A stretch of DNA of 64,000 nt, taken from contig NZ_JAJUWT010000004.1 of NCBI RefSeq assembly GCF_021390395.1, forward strand, positions 124,001-188,000, written 5' to 3'. Numbering within the stretch: the stretch's first letter is position 1; each line of letters opens with the position of its first letter. The DNA is from Saccharothrix sp. S26. Lineage in GTDB: Bacteria; Actinomycetota; Actinomycetes; Mycobacteriales; Pseudonocardiaceae. The position numbers and the translations under genes were made by a program. A model generated the notes under the pieces. The model had not been told where the DNA came from. It did no database searches and saw only the letters and a program-made list of their open reading frames with translations. Positions 16,487-24,975 of the stretch are shown here, one piece after another.

Positions 16487-16720
16487 GTGTACGAGACGCT
16501 GAAGAAGATCCTCGTCGACACGTTGAAGGTCGCGCCGGAGCAGATCACCCCGGACGCGACCAAGGACGACCTCGACCTGGACTCGCTCGCGTTCGTGGAG
16601 CTGTCGATGGTGCTCGGCAAGGAGCACGACCTGCACATCAGCGACGACGAGCTGTTCGACATGGAGACCGTCGGCGACATCGTGGCGCTGATGGAGGAGC
16701 GCGCCGGGACCGACAGGTGA
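16487..16720 (+). CDS. acyl carrier protein
   Basis: A 77-residue carrier protein and first gene of a tight operon. The phosphopantetheine Ser is in DDLDLDSLAFVEL (DSL). The rest is the usual four-helix ACP (about 1-72) with helix III region DMETVGDIVALMEE. I chose GTG 16487, which has GGAGAG 8 bases upstream; a longer frame begins at ATG 16448. Its stop overlaps the KAS II start by 4 bases. It is presumably loaded by the KAS enzymes encoded next to it and may hand its acyl chain to the LipB at the end of the operon (inference). Confidence 0.9.
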   Translation: MYETLKKILVDTLKVAPEQITPDATKDDLDLDSLAFVELSMVLGKEHDLHISDDELFDMETVGDIVALMEERAGTDR

Positions 16721-17928
16721 GCGGGCTCGACATCGCGGTCACCGGGCTCGGGCTGGTCACGCCGGGCGGCGTCGGCGTGGAGGCGGGCTGGTCGGCGGTC
16801 CTCGCGGGCCGGTCGACCGCCGCGCACGACCCGGTGCTCGCGGGCCACGAGGTCACGATCTCGTGCCGCGTGCCGGGGTTCGACGCGGACGCGCTGCTGG
16901 GCGCGCGGCGGGCCGTGCGGCTCGACCGGTTCGCCCGGTTGGCGCTGGTCGCGGCACGGGAGGCGGTCGCCGACGAGGACGTCACGGCGTGGGACCCGGC
17001 CCGGGTCGGCGTGGTGATCGGCACGTCGGCGGGCGGCGGCGAGACGGTCGAGAGGCAGCACGGCGTGCTGCTGGCCGACGGGCCCGCCGCGGTGTCGCCG
17101 CTGTTGCTGCCGATGCACCTGCCGAACATGGTCGCCGGGCAGGTCGCGATGGAGTTCGGCTTCCGCGGCCCGAACCTGGTGGTGTCGACCGCGTGCGCGT
17201 CCGGCGCCACCGCGATCGGCGTCGCGTGCGACCTGCTCGCCGCGCGCCGCTGCGACGTGGTGCTGGCCGGCGGGGTCGACGCGCTGCTCAACCCGTTGAC
17301 CATGGCCGGTTTCGCGCGGATGGGCGCGCTGTCGCGGCGCGCCGACCCGGCCACCGCGTCACGGCCGTTCGACGCCGACCGGGACGGGTTCGTCGCGGGC
17401 GAGGGCGCGGCGGTGCTGGTGCTGCGGCGCGCGGAGGACGCGCGGGCCGCCGGGCGGCGGGTCCGGGCGCGGGTCGTGGGGTACGGCGCGACCGCCGACG
17501 CCCACCACATCACCAACCCCGACCCCGAGGGGCGGGGCGTGGTCGCGGCGGTCGAGGCGGCGTTGGCGGACGCGGGCGCGTCGCCCGCCGACGTCGGGCA
17601 CGTCAACGCGCACGGCACCTCCACCCAGCTCAACGACCTGGTGGAGGGGCGGGTGCTGGCGCGGCTGCTGCCGGCACGGCCGCTGGTCACCTCGACCAAG
17701 GGCGTGACGGGGCACCTCCTGGGCGCGGCCGGCGCGGCGGAGGCCGTGTTCACGGTGCTCTCGGTCGAGCGGGGCGTCGTGCCGCCCACGGCCAACCTGG
17801 AGACCCTCGACCCCCGGCTGGACCTCGACGTGGCGACGGGTGCGGTGCCGCGGGAGATCGACCTGGCGTTGAGCAACTCGTTCGGCTTCGGCGGTCAGAA
17901 CGCGGTGCTGGCCATCGCGAAGGCGTGA
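16717..17928 (+). CDS. beta-ketoacyl-ACP synthase II-like (FabF-type)
   Basis: A 403-residue thiolase-fold condensing enzyme. The nucleophile Cys is in VVSTACASGATA (near residue 165), the two His in VNAHGTSTQLND and TKGVTGHLLGAAGAAE, and the C-terminal NSFGFGGQNA is also present. All catalytic residues are present, so it is an active KAS rather than a chain-length factor. It condenses malonyl-ACP with an acyl-ACP. It begins with GTG in a 4-base overlap with the ACP gene. No partner chain-length factor is present, which argues against an ordinary type II polyketide synthase. Confidence 0.92.
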   Translation: MSGLDIAVTGLGLVTPGGVGVEAGWSAVLAGRSTAAHDPVLAGHEVTISCRVPGFDADALLGARRAVRLDRFARLALVAAREAVADEDVTAWDPARVGVVIGTSAGGGETVERQHGVLLADGPAAVSPLLLPMHLPNMVAGQVAMEFGFRGPNLVVSTACASGATAIGVACDLLAARRCDVVLAGGVDALLNPLTMAGFARMGALSRRADPATASRPFDADRDGFVAGEGAAVLVLRRAEDARAAGRRVRARVVGYGATADAHHITNPDPEGRGVVAAVEAALADAGASPADVGHVNAHGTSTQLNDLVEGRVLARLLPARPLVTSTKGVTGHLLGAAGAAEAVFTVLSVERGVVPPTANLETLDPRLDLDVATGAVPREIDLALSNSFGFGGQNAVLAIAKA

Positions 17929-17938
17929 GGGGAGCGGC

Positions 17939-18901
17939 ATGTCGGTGATCCTGGGGGTGGGTGCGAGCCTGCCGCCGCGCCTGGTCACCAACGACGACCT
18001 GGCCACCCGGCTCGACACGTCCGACGAGTGGATCCGGTCGCGCACCGGCATCCGCGCGCGCCGGTGGGTCGAACCGGGCACGACCACGTCGGACCTGGCC
18101 GTGGACGCGGGCGCGCGGGCGTTGCGCTCGGCCGGCCGGTCCACTGTGGACGCGGTGGTCGTGGCCACCACGACGCCGGACCGGTCGTGCCCGGCGATCG
18201 CGCCCGCCGTGGCCGCCCGGCTGGGCCTGGTCGGCGTGCCCGCGCACGACGTGGCCGCCGTGTGCACCGGTTTCCTGTACGGCCTGGCCAACGCCGTGGG
18301 CCTGATCGCGAGCGGTGCGGCGCGGACCGTGCTGCTGATCGCGGCCGAAACGTTCTCCACCATCCTCGACCCCGACGACCGCGGCACGGCGGTGATCTTC
18401 GGCGACGGCGCGGGCGCGGTGGTCGTGGGCGAGGGCGGGCCCGGCATCGGCCCGTGCGTGCTGGGCAGCGACGGCACGGGCGCGGACCTCATCCAGGTGC
18501 CGGCGGGTGGGCGCCACTTCCGGATGAGCGGCAAGGAGGTGTTCCGCGCGGCGGTCGAACGGATGTCGGAAGTCGCGCTGGACGCGCTGGCCCGCGCCGG
18601 CCTCGGCCCGGCCGACGTCGACCGCCTCGCGCCGCACCAGGCCAACCAGCGCATCTGCGACGCCGTCGCGCGCAACCTCGGCGTGGCCGGGTCGAAGGTG
18701 CTGACCGATCTCGACGCGGTCGGCAACACGGCCGCCGCCTCGATCCCCGTGCTGCTCGCGGACGCCGCCGCGCACGGCGCGCTCAAGGCGGGCGACCGGG
18801 TGCTGGCGGTGGCCTTCGGCGGCGGCCTGACCTGGGGCGCGGTCACGTTGACGTGGCCGGACGTGGTGGCGGACTTCGGCGTGCTGGGGCAGGACCGGTG
18901 A
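17939..18901 (+). CDS. beta-ketoacyl-ACP synthase III-like (FabH-type)
   Basis: A 320-residue KAS III. It shows SDEWIRSRTGIRARRW near the N-terminus, the active Cys in AAVCTGFLYGL (near residue 108), the His in APHQANQRICDAVA and the Asn in AVGNTAAASIPVL. Such enzymes start chains from acyl-CoA and malonyl-ACP. The start ATG at 17939 is 10 bases after the KAS II stop, with GGGGAG upstream. Its stop overlaps the next gene by 4 bases. In this operon it would provide the primer for the KAS II. Confidence 0.92.
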   Translation: MSVILGVGASLPPRLVTNDDLATRLDTSDEWIRSRTGIRARRWVEPGTTTSDLAVDAGARALRSAGRSTVDAVVVATTTPDRSCPAIAPAVAARLGLVGVPAHDVAAVCTGFLYGLANAVGLIASGAARTVLLIAAETFSTILDPDDRGTAVIFGDGAGAVVVGEGGPGIGPCVLGSDGTGADLIQVPAGGRHFRMSGKEVFRAAVERMSEVALDALARAGLGPADVDRLAPHQANQRICDAVARNLGVAGSKVLTDLDAVGNTAAASIPVLLADAAAHGALKAGDRVLAVAFGGGLTWGAVTLTWPDVVADFGVLGQDR

Positions 18902-19242
18902 CCGGCTTCCTCACCTCGCCCGTGCAGGTCGTGGCACGAGCCGGCCGCACGACGGTCGCGCGCATGGTCGTCGCGGCGGACGACCCGGTGTTCGCGGGCC
19001 ACTTCCCGGGCTTGCCGGTCCTCCCCGGCGTGGCCGTGGTCGAGTTCGCGCACCGCGCCGCGACCGCCTCGGGCGTCCGGCGGCTGGCCGCGGTCGAGTC
19101 CACCCGCTTCGTGCGGCCCGCGTTCCCCGGCGTCACCCTCACCGCGCACCTGACGTGGGACGACGACGGACTGCGGTGCGCCGCGGTGGTGAGCGACGAC
19201 GACGGCGTGGTCGCCCGGGTGAAGCTGAGGTACGAACCGTGA
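18898..19242 (+). CDS. short hot-dog (R)-3-hydroxyacyl-ACP dehydratase-like protein
   Basis: A 114-residue single hot-dog domain. It has the FabZ-type active-site segment DDPVFAGHFPGLPVLPGVAV (about 25-44), with His and the following Glu in VVEFAHRA, but it lacks the usual N-terminal LPHR lead-in. GTG 18898 overlaps the KAS III stop by 4 bases, and its own stop overlaps the next gene by 4. It probably dehydrates a 3-hydroxyacyl-ACP, alone or with the neighbouring paralogue. Its partner has the parts this one lacks, which suggests a heterodimer (inference). Confidence 0.8.
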   Translation: MTGFLTSPVQVVARAGRTTVARMVVAADDPVFAGHFPGLPVLPGVAVVEFAHRAATASGVRRLAAVESTRFVRPAFPGVTLTAHLTWDDDGLRCAAVVSDDDGVVARVKLRYEP

Positions 19243-19682
19243 CGGCCGACCTGCTCCGGCGGCTGCCGCACCGGTTCCCCGTGCTGCTGGTGGACCGGGT
19301 GGTGGACGTGGTGCCGGGTGAGTCGTTGACCGCGCTCAAGGCGGTCAGCGCCAACGAACCGTGGTGCGTCGACTTCGGCGACCTGCCGTCCACGTTGTTG
19401 CTGGAGTCGTGGTGCCAGGCGGCGGTGCTGCTGTCGTCGTGGGACGAACCGGACCGCGACCGGGTGGTCCTGCTCGGCGCGATGGCGGACGTGGAGTTCC
19501 ACCGGCCCGTGACGCCGGGGTGCGTGGTGCGGCACTCGGTGCGGATCGTCGACGCCCGCGGCGGCACGGTCGCGTTCACCGGTCGGTCGCGGGTCGACGG
19601 GCAGGACGTGATGACGGTCGGCCGGGTGGTCACGACCGCGCGGCCCGCCGCCGACCTCCGGCCCCGCGGCGCGGACTCGTAG
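19239..19682 (+). CDS. hot-dog dehydratase-like protein lacking the catalytic His segment
   Basis: A 147-residue FabZ-like protein. It starts with the typical LPHRFPVLLVDRVVDV and has LKAVSANEP and an equivalent of the catalytic Glu helix (LLESWCQAAVLL). However, the GHFP segment with the active His is replaced by CVDFGDLPST. It therefore probably cannot dehydrate alone. The gene before it has exactly that segment. The start is GTG 19239 in a 4-base overlap. It may be a structural or substrate-binding partner. Confidence 0.8.
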   Translation: MTADLLRRLPHRFPVLLVDRVVDVVPGESLTALKAVSANEPWCVDFGDLPSTLLLESWCQAAVLLSSWDEPDRDRVVLLGAMADVEFHRPVTPGCVVRHSVRIVDARGGTVAFTGRSRVDGQDVMTVGRVVTTARPAADLRPRGADS

Positions 19683-19692
19683 GGTGGTGGGG

Positions 19693-20373
19693 ATGCGGTT
19701 CCTGTACGGGGGTTTCGGGGCGGACGCGGTGCCGTACGAGCAGGCGTACGCCGAACAACGGCGGCTGCACGCGATGCGCGTGGCCGACGAGATCACCGAC
19801 GTGTGCGTGCTCCAAGAGCACCTGCCCGTGTACACGGCGGGCAAGCGCACCAAGGCCACGGCGTTCCCGCCCGAGGACGTCCCGGTGCTGACCGTGGACC
19901 GCGGCGGCGAGATCACCTGGCACGGTCCCGGTCAGCTCGTCGGCTACCCGGTGGTCAAGCTGCCCGTGCCGCTGGACTCCGTCGGCCACGTCCGCCGGAT
20001 CGAGGAGGCGTTGATCGCGACGTGCGCCGAGTTCGGCGTCCCGACGGGCAGGCTCGCCGGGCGCAGCGGCGTGTGGGTGCTCGGCGACCAGCCGCCCGCG
20101 CCGGACGTGCCGCCGTCGGCCGCCCGCGCGCACGGGCAGCACCGCAAGATCGCCGCGATCGGCGTGCGCATCGAGCGGTGCACGAGCCTGCACGGGTTCG
20201 GCTTGAACTGCGACCCGGACCTGACCGCGTTCGACGCGATCGTGCCGTGCGGCATCGAGGACGCGGGCGTCACGTCGCTGGCCGCCGAACTGGGCCGCCC
20301 GGTCTCGCCGGCCGAGGTGGTCCCGGTGGTCGAACGCCACCTGACGCGGGTGTTCACGACCGACCACCGCTGA
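19693..20373 (+). CDS. lipB: LipB-family octanoyl/lipoyl-ACP:protein transferase
   Basis: A 226-residue LipB. Family motifs are intact: YTAGKRT, VDRGGEITWHGPGQLVGYPV, RSGVWVLG, the catalytic Lys in HRKIAAIGVRIE and the catalytic Cys in IVPCGIEDAGVTSLA. LipB moves an octanoyl group from ACP to a lysine of lipoyl-domain proteins. It lies 10 bases after the dehydratase-like pair and is the last gene of the ACP-KAS operon, an unusual place for it. A Pro/Ala-rich insert (about 133-150) separates two conserved blocks. Either it is the cell's ordinary LipB with a dedicated chain supply, or it acylates another protein (inference). Confidence 0.88.
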   Translation: MRFLYGGFGADAVPYEQAYAEQRRLHAMRVADEITDVCVLQEHLPVYTAGKRTKATAFPPEDVPVLTVDRGGEITWHGPGQLVGYPVVKLPVPLDSVGHVRRIEEALIATCAEFGVPTGRLAGRSGVWVLGDQPPAPDVPPSAARAHGQHRKIAAIGVRIERCTSLHGFGLNCDPDLTAFDAIVPCGIEDAGVTSLAAELGRPVSPAEVVPVVERHLTRVFTTDHR

Positions 20374-20421
20374 CCACCGACCGCCCGGTTCGCCCACCGC
20401 GGCGGCGTCACGTCATGGCGG

Positions 20422-22188
20422 TCACGAGGCCCGGCCCGGCAGGAAGCGGGCCACCGTGCGGGCGATGCCGGCGGCGTCCAGGTCGTGCATGCGCAGGATG
20501 TCGGCCCGCGAGCCGTGCGGCAGGAACTCGTTCGGCAGGCCGAGGACCAGCGTCCGCCGGCTCACGCCGGCCTCGCGCAGCGCCGCGGCCACCGCCTCGC
20601 CGATCCCGCCGCCGCGCACGCCGTCCTCCACGCACACCACCACGCGGTGCTCGGCGGCCAGCGCCACCACGGCCGGGTCGACCGGCGACACCCAGCGCGG
20701 GTCGCACACGGTCACCCCGACGCCCTCGCCCGCGAGCGCCACGGCGGCGGCCACCCCGTCGGACGCGAGCCCGCCGACGGTCACCAGCAGCACGTCCCGC
20801 CGCGACGACCGGTGCAGCACGTCCACCCGGCCGAGGCGGTCCACCGCGGGCACGTCCGCGCCGACCGGGCCCTTCGGGAAGCGGACCGCGGTCGGCCCGT
20901 CGTCGGCGACCGCCTCGTCCAGCAGCTCGCGCAGCCGCGTGCCGTCCCGGGGCGCGGCTACCCGCAGCCCCGGCACGACGCGCAGCAGCGCCAGGTCCCA
21001 CGCGCCGTGGTGGCTCGGCCCGTCCTCACCGGTCACACCGGCCCGGTCGAGCACGAACGTCACCGGCAGCCGGTGCAGCGCCACGTCCATCAGCACCTGG
21101 TCCGCCGCCCGGGTCAGGAACGTCGAGTACACCGCCACCACCGGCCGCAGCCCGCCCATGGCCAGGCCCGCCGCGCACGTCACGGTGTGCTGCTCGGCGA
21201 TGCCGGTGTCGAACACCCGGTCGGGGAACGCCTCGGCGAACGCGGTCAACCCGGTCGGGTGCAACATCGCCGCGGTCAGGCACACCAGGTCCGGGTGCCG
21301 GTCGGCGAGCACCAGCAGGTGCTGCCCGAACACCGACGTCCACCCCGGACCCCGGGACGCCGCCGGCGCGGACACGCTGTGCAGGCGGTCCACCGGATCG
21401 TTCTCCGCCGGAGGGTGACCCTTGCCCTTCGTCGTCACGCAGTGCACGACCACCGGCCGGCGCAACGCCTTCGCGGCGGTCAACGCCTCCTCCACCCGGA
21501 CGACGTCGTGCCCGTCCACCGGGCCCAGGTAGTGCAGCCCGAAATCGGCGAACACACCACCGCCGCGGCCTTCGCGCAGGGCGGCGAGGTGCCTGCCCAC
21601 CGCACCCGCGGTGGGCGCGTACGAGCGGCCGTTGTCGTTGAGGAGCACCACGACCGGGTGATCGACCCCGCCGAGGTTGTTCAACGCCTCCCACGCCATG
21701 CCGCCGGTGAGCGCGCCGTCGCCCACGACCGCCACCACGTGCCGGTCGTGCTCGCCGCGCAGCCGCGCCGCCCGCGCCAGGCCGTCCGCGTAGGACAGCG
21801 CCGTGGACGCGTGCGAGTTCTCCACCAGGTCGTGCGGCGACTCCGCGCGGCTGGGGTAGCCCGACAGGCCACCCTCGCGGCGCAGGTCGGCGAACCCGTC
21901 GGCGCGGCCGGTGAGCATCTTGTGCACGTAGGACTGGTGGCCGGTGTCGAACACGACCCGGTCGTGCGGTGACCGGAACACCCGGTGCACGGCCAGCGTC
22001 AGCTCCACCACCCCGAGGTTCGGGCCCAGGTGACCACCGGTCCGGGTGACCGCCTCCACCAGCCGCGCCCGCAGCCGCCGCGCCAGCCCGTCCAGCTCGT
22101 CGCGCGACAGGCCCGCCAGGTCGGCCGGCCCGGTGATCGCGGGAGCCGGCGCCCGGACGGCCCTGGGTAGGGTGGTGGTGTCGGTCAT
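20422..22188 (-). CDS. dxs: 1-deoxy-D-xylulose-5-phosphate synthase
   Basis: A 588-residue thiamine-diphosphate enzyme that joins pyruvate and glyceraldehyde 3-phosphate at the entry to the MEP isoprenoid pathway. It shows [15 protein letters not shown], the ThDP-binding [33 protein letters not shown] and the transketolase C-domain motifs [18 protein letters not shown] and [14 protein letters not shown]. At 588 residues it is somewhat shorter than common Dxs proteins, but all motifs are present. It faces the LipB operon end to end and is divergent from the polyprenyl synthase. The pair suggests raised isoprenoid supply for a terpenoid, possibly as an extra copy. Confidence 0.92.
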   Translation of the reverse strand: MTDTTTLPRAVRAPAPAITGPADLAGLSRDELDGLARRLRARLVEAVTRTGGHLGPNLGVVELTLAVHRVFRSPHDRVVFDTGHQSYVHKMLTGRADGFADLRREGGLSGYPSRAESPHDLVENSHASTALSYADGLARAARLRGEHDRHVVAVVGDGALTGGMAWEALNNLGGVDHPVVVLLNDNGRSYAPTAGAVGRHLAALREGRGGGVFADFGLHYLGPVDGHDVVRVEEALTAAKALRRPVVVHCVTTKGKGHPPAENDPVDRLHSVSAPAASRGPGWTSVFGQHLLVLADRHPDLVCLTAAMLHPTGLTAFAEAFPDRVFDTGIAEQHTVTCAAGLAMGGLRPVVAVYSTFLTRAADQVLMDVALHRLPVTFVLDRAGVTGEDGPSHHGAWDLALLRVVPGLRVAAPRDGTRLRELLDEAVADDGPTAVRFPKGPVGADVPAVDRLGRVDVLHRSSRRDVLLVTVGGLASDGVAAAVALAGEGVGVTVCDPRWVSPVDPAVVALAAEHRVVVCVEDGVRGGGIGEAVAAALREAGVSRRTLVLGLPNEFLPHGSRADILRMHDLDAAGIARTVARFLPGRAS

Positions 22189-22560
22189 CGGGCCACTCCC
22201 TGCGGTGCGCAAGCCCCTGCGGCGACGGGCGATGAGGCGAACGTGCCGCACCTGACCGGTCGGTACAAGCGCGGCGACGGGTTTCACGCGAACGAGAGCC
22301 CGCGCGCCACACGGACGGGTGCGTGTTGTTTCCGCCGACCGGGACCGTGCTCCTCAGCGTTGCCGGGTTCGCGTTCCACCCCGTCCGGAAGGGCCCCACT
22401 TCCCCGAACGGGGTCGTCGGCCGCCGGTGGAGCCGCACCGGTGTTAGCTTCGGACGGCCGGGAGGCGACCACGCCCGACCGCCGCACCGGCACCGTGCGC
22501 ACCCACCGCGTCCCCCTCGTCCTCGCCGGAACCGGTCCTGCTCGTGCCCGTGGAGGTTCC
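22189..22560. other. divergent region between dxs and polyprenyl synthase
   Basis: This 372-base stretch must hold the promoters of both genes. I see no convincing third gene. An open frame from 22243 that runs into the synthase is probably untranslated leader. No clear operator was found. Confidence 0.5.
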
Positions 22561-23679
22561 ATGACAGTCATCGACGCCGTGCGCGGCGACCTCGCCGAGG
22601 TCCGCGCGGAGGTGGACGCGACGCTCGACCGATTCCTGGTGGAGAAGGCGCGCACCGCGCCGGACCCGTGCCTGCCGCCGTTGGTGGGCGTGCTGCGGGA
22701 GTTCGTGGCCGGAGGCAAGCGGTTGAGGCCCTTGTTCTGCCACTGCGGTTTCGTCGCCGGCGGCGGGTCGCCCCACCACCGCGCGGCGGTGTGGACCGGT
22801 GCCGCGCTGGAGATGTTCCACACCTTCGCGCTGGTGCACGACGACATCATGGACCGCGCCGAGCTGCGCCGCGGTCGACCGACGCTGCACCGGGCGCTCG
22901 CGGAGAGGTTCGCGGATGAGCACGGGCCCGCGGGTGGGCGGCACGAGCCGTCGGGCGGCCGCGGCGACGGGTCCGCCACCGAGCGGTTCGGGGTGAACCT
23001 GGCCATCCTGGCGGGCGACCTGTGCTTCACGTGGACCGACGAGATGCTCGACCGGGCCGACGTGGACCGACGGCGGTGGCGCGAGGTGCGGTCGCTGTTG
23101 CACGCGATGCGCACCGAGCTGATCGCCGGGAAGTTCCTGGACCTGCGCGGCACCCCGCGGGCCGCGGCCGACCCGGTGCGGTCGGCGTGGCGGACGACCC
23201 GGCTCAAGACCTCCCGGTACACGGTGGAGCTGCCGTTGCGCATCGGCGCGGCGCTCGTCGGTGGCGACCCGGCGCTGATGCGGGTGTGCGGTGCCTACGG
23301 GCGGCCGGTCGGCGAGGCGTTCCAGCTGCGCAAGGACTTGCTCGGCGTGTTCGGCGACCCCGGTGCGACCGGCCGGCCCGGCCTGGCCGACCTGCGCCGG
23401 GGCAAGCCCAGCGTGCTGATGGCGTTGGCGTGGCAACAGGCCACGCCAGAACAGCGCGACCAGCTCTCCTCCCGGTACGGCGACCCGGAGCTGGACGAGG
23501 ACGGCGCGGCCCGACTGCGGGACGTGGTGGTCGCGACCGGGGCCGTCGCACGGGTGGAGCGGTTGATCACCACCCGCGTCGACCGGGCGCTGGGCGCGCT
23601 GCGCTCCTCGTCGATGAACCCGGCGGCCAAGGACCCGCTGGCGGAGCTGGCCGCCCACCCGACCCGGCGCACGCCGTGA
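22561..23679 (+). CDS. polyprenyl diphosphate synthase (GGPP-type) with altered second Asp motif
   Basis: A 372-residue isoprenyl diphosphate synthase. The first Asp-rich motif is intact (LVHDDIMDRAELRRGRPTLH, near residues 96-115), as is the GGKRLRPL phosphate-binding segment near residue 56. The second motif reads FQLRKDLLGVFGD, where family members have FQLRDDLLGVFGD, so one magnesium-binding Asp is now Lys. A Gly/Arg-rich loop (about 122-140) lies between conserved helices. ATG 22561 has TGGAGG upstream. It would condense C5 units into C15-C20 chains from the Dxs-driven pathway. The Lys change may weaken or alter catalysis. Confidence 0.88.
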   Translation: MTVIDAVRGDLAEVRAEVDATLDRFLVEKARTAPDPCLPPLVGVLREFVAGGKRLRPLFCHCGFVAGGGSPHHRAAVWTGAALEMFHTFALVHDDIMDRAELRRGRPTLHRALAERFADEHGPAGGRHEPSGGRGDGSATERFGVNLAILAGDLCFTWTDEMLDRADVDRRRWREVRSLLHAMRTELIAGKFLDLRGTPRAAADPVRSAWRTTRLKTSRYTVELPLRIGAALVGGDPALMRVCGAYGRPVGEAFQLRKDLLGVFGDPGATGRPGLADLRRGKPSVLMALAWQQATPEQRDQLSSRYGDPELDEDGAARLRDVVVATGAVARVERLITTRVDRALGALRSSSMNPAAKDPLAELAAHPTRRTP

Positions 23680-23789
23680 GCACCGCTGCCGGTGGTCGGA
23701 CGTCACCGCCCTGATCGCGGTCGACCCGGCCACCGGCATCACCGAGGAGCACCTCGCCGCGGTCGAGGCGGCGTTGCGGTCCTGGCCGG
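23680..23789. other. short possible coding remnant
   Basis: Between the synthase and the next gene, one frame reads DPATGITEEHLAAVEAALRS with coding-like composition but has no start and no stop of its own. It may be a scrap of a lost gene. Confidence 0.2.
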
Positions 23790-24956
23790 TCAGCGCAGGT
23801 GGCGGTCGAAGAACGAGACCACCTGCCGGCGCACGGTCGGCACCGACGTGGACGGGGGCAGCGTGCCGACCATGGCGGCCAGCTCGGCGTCGTCCATCAG
23901 GCCCGCGGCGTGCAGTTGCGGCGCCACGGCGGCGAAGTCGGTCAGGGCCCAGTGGTTGGCGTCGGCGATCACGTGCTGCCGCGCGCACCCGTGGGCGAGC
24001 ACGGCCGACCACGCGCGCCGGTAGCGGTCGTTCTGGAAGCCCTCGGTCCCCAGCAGCAGCAACGGCCGGTCCACGCCCTGCTGCGCCACGGGGAGCAGCT
24101 CGCCGTCCTGGCCCGGCTGGTCGGGGTGGTAGTCCAGGAAGCCCTCCATGTTGATCGCCGCGTCGATCCGGCGGTCCTCGTGCATCCCCTCGGCGGCGAT
24201 GGTGCCGCCCAGCCCTTGGCCGTACATGCCCACGCGGCGCAGGTCGAGGGCGCGGCCCAGGTTCGCCGGCAGGGGTCGGCCGCCGGCGTCGGGGTTGCCG
24301 CCCGCCGCCAGGACCTCCAGCCGGTCGAGCACGAACGCGGTGTCCGCGAGCCTGGTCGCGATCACGGTCCGGTAGAGCGCCGGGTCCGCGTCGGGCCGGC
24401 CCGGCAGCGCGATCGGCCGCGGCCCGCCGGGCAGGTCGACGGCGAACGCCTCGCCGGGGTGGTCGATCGACACCACGACGTACCCGCGGCTCGCCAGCTC
24501 CTCGGCGGTGTTCGTGCCGAACGCGGCCGGGTCGACCAGTCCGGGGCTGTAGAGCACGACCGGTCGACGCACGGGCCGCGCGGGCGCGTCCACGTGCGAG
24601 TGGGTGGGCGTGGCGCCCCAGGCCACGCCGCTCGGCGGCAGGTTCGGGTACACCCACGGTCGCACCAGCGGCAGCGTCGCGGCGACGCCCGGCGTGAGCT
24701 GCGGTGCGACCGGGTGGCCGCGGACGTCCAGCGCCGGGTAGCGCACCGAGACCAGCACCTCGCGCGGCCGGCCCGCGGCGTCGGGCCACGGGTCCGGGCG
24801 GTCGGCGTCGACCAGGTGCAGCGCGGTGACGCCGACCTGGTGACGGCCGGTCGGCGCGGGCAGCGTCGGAGTCAGGTCGGGCTCGGCCTCGGCGACGCCG
24901 GTCAGGCCGGCGCCGAGGACCAGGGCCGCGATGGACGCACTCGTCCTGCGGAACAT
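23790..24956 (-). CDS. secreted lipase/PAF-acetylhydrolase-like protein without nucleophile Ser
   Basis: A 388-residue exported alpha/beta-hydrolase. The signal peptide (about 1-24) is FRRTSASIAALVLGAGLTGV and on. The body follows the secreted lipase/platelet-activating-factor-acetylhydrolase plan: VVLYSPGLVDPAAFG oxyanion region, VVVSIDHPGEAF, and a His region ANHWALTDF. The nucleophile elbow, expected as GHSxGG, reads MYGQGLGGTIAAE, so the catalytic Ser is Gly. It may be inactive or have another role. It lies directly after the MerR gene on the same strand and may be its target. Confidence 0.8.
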   Translation of the reverse strand: MFRRTSASIAALVLGAGLTGVAEAEPDLTPTLPAPTGRHQVGVTALHLVDADRPDPWPDAAGRPREVLVSVRYPALDVRGHPVAPQLTPGVAATLPLVRPWVYPNLPPSGVAWGATPTHSHVDAPARPVRRPVVLYSPGLVDPAAFGTNTAEELASRGYVVVSIDHPGEAFAVDLPGGPRPIALPGRPDADPALYRTVIATRLADTAFVLDRLEVLAAGGNPDAGGRPLPANLGRALDLRRVGMYGQGLGGTIAAEGMHEDRRIDAAINMEGFLDYHPDQPGQDGELLPVAQQGVDRPLLLLGTEGFQNDRYRRAWSAVLAHGCARQHVIADANHWALTDFAAVAPQLHAAGLMDDAELAAMVGTLPPSTSVPTVRRQVVSFFDRHLR

Positions 24957-24975
24957 CTTTTCCCCCTGTGGTGAT

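Noticed and set aside
16717-18901. KAS pair considered as a type II polyketide KS-CLF pair
   Set aside because: The two are FabF- and FabH-type with their own active Cys; neither is a chain-length factor.
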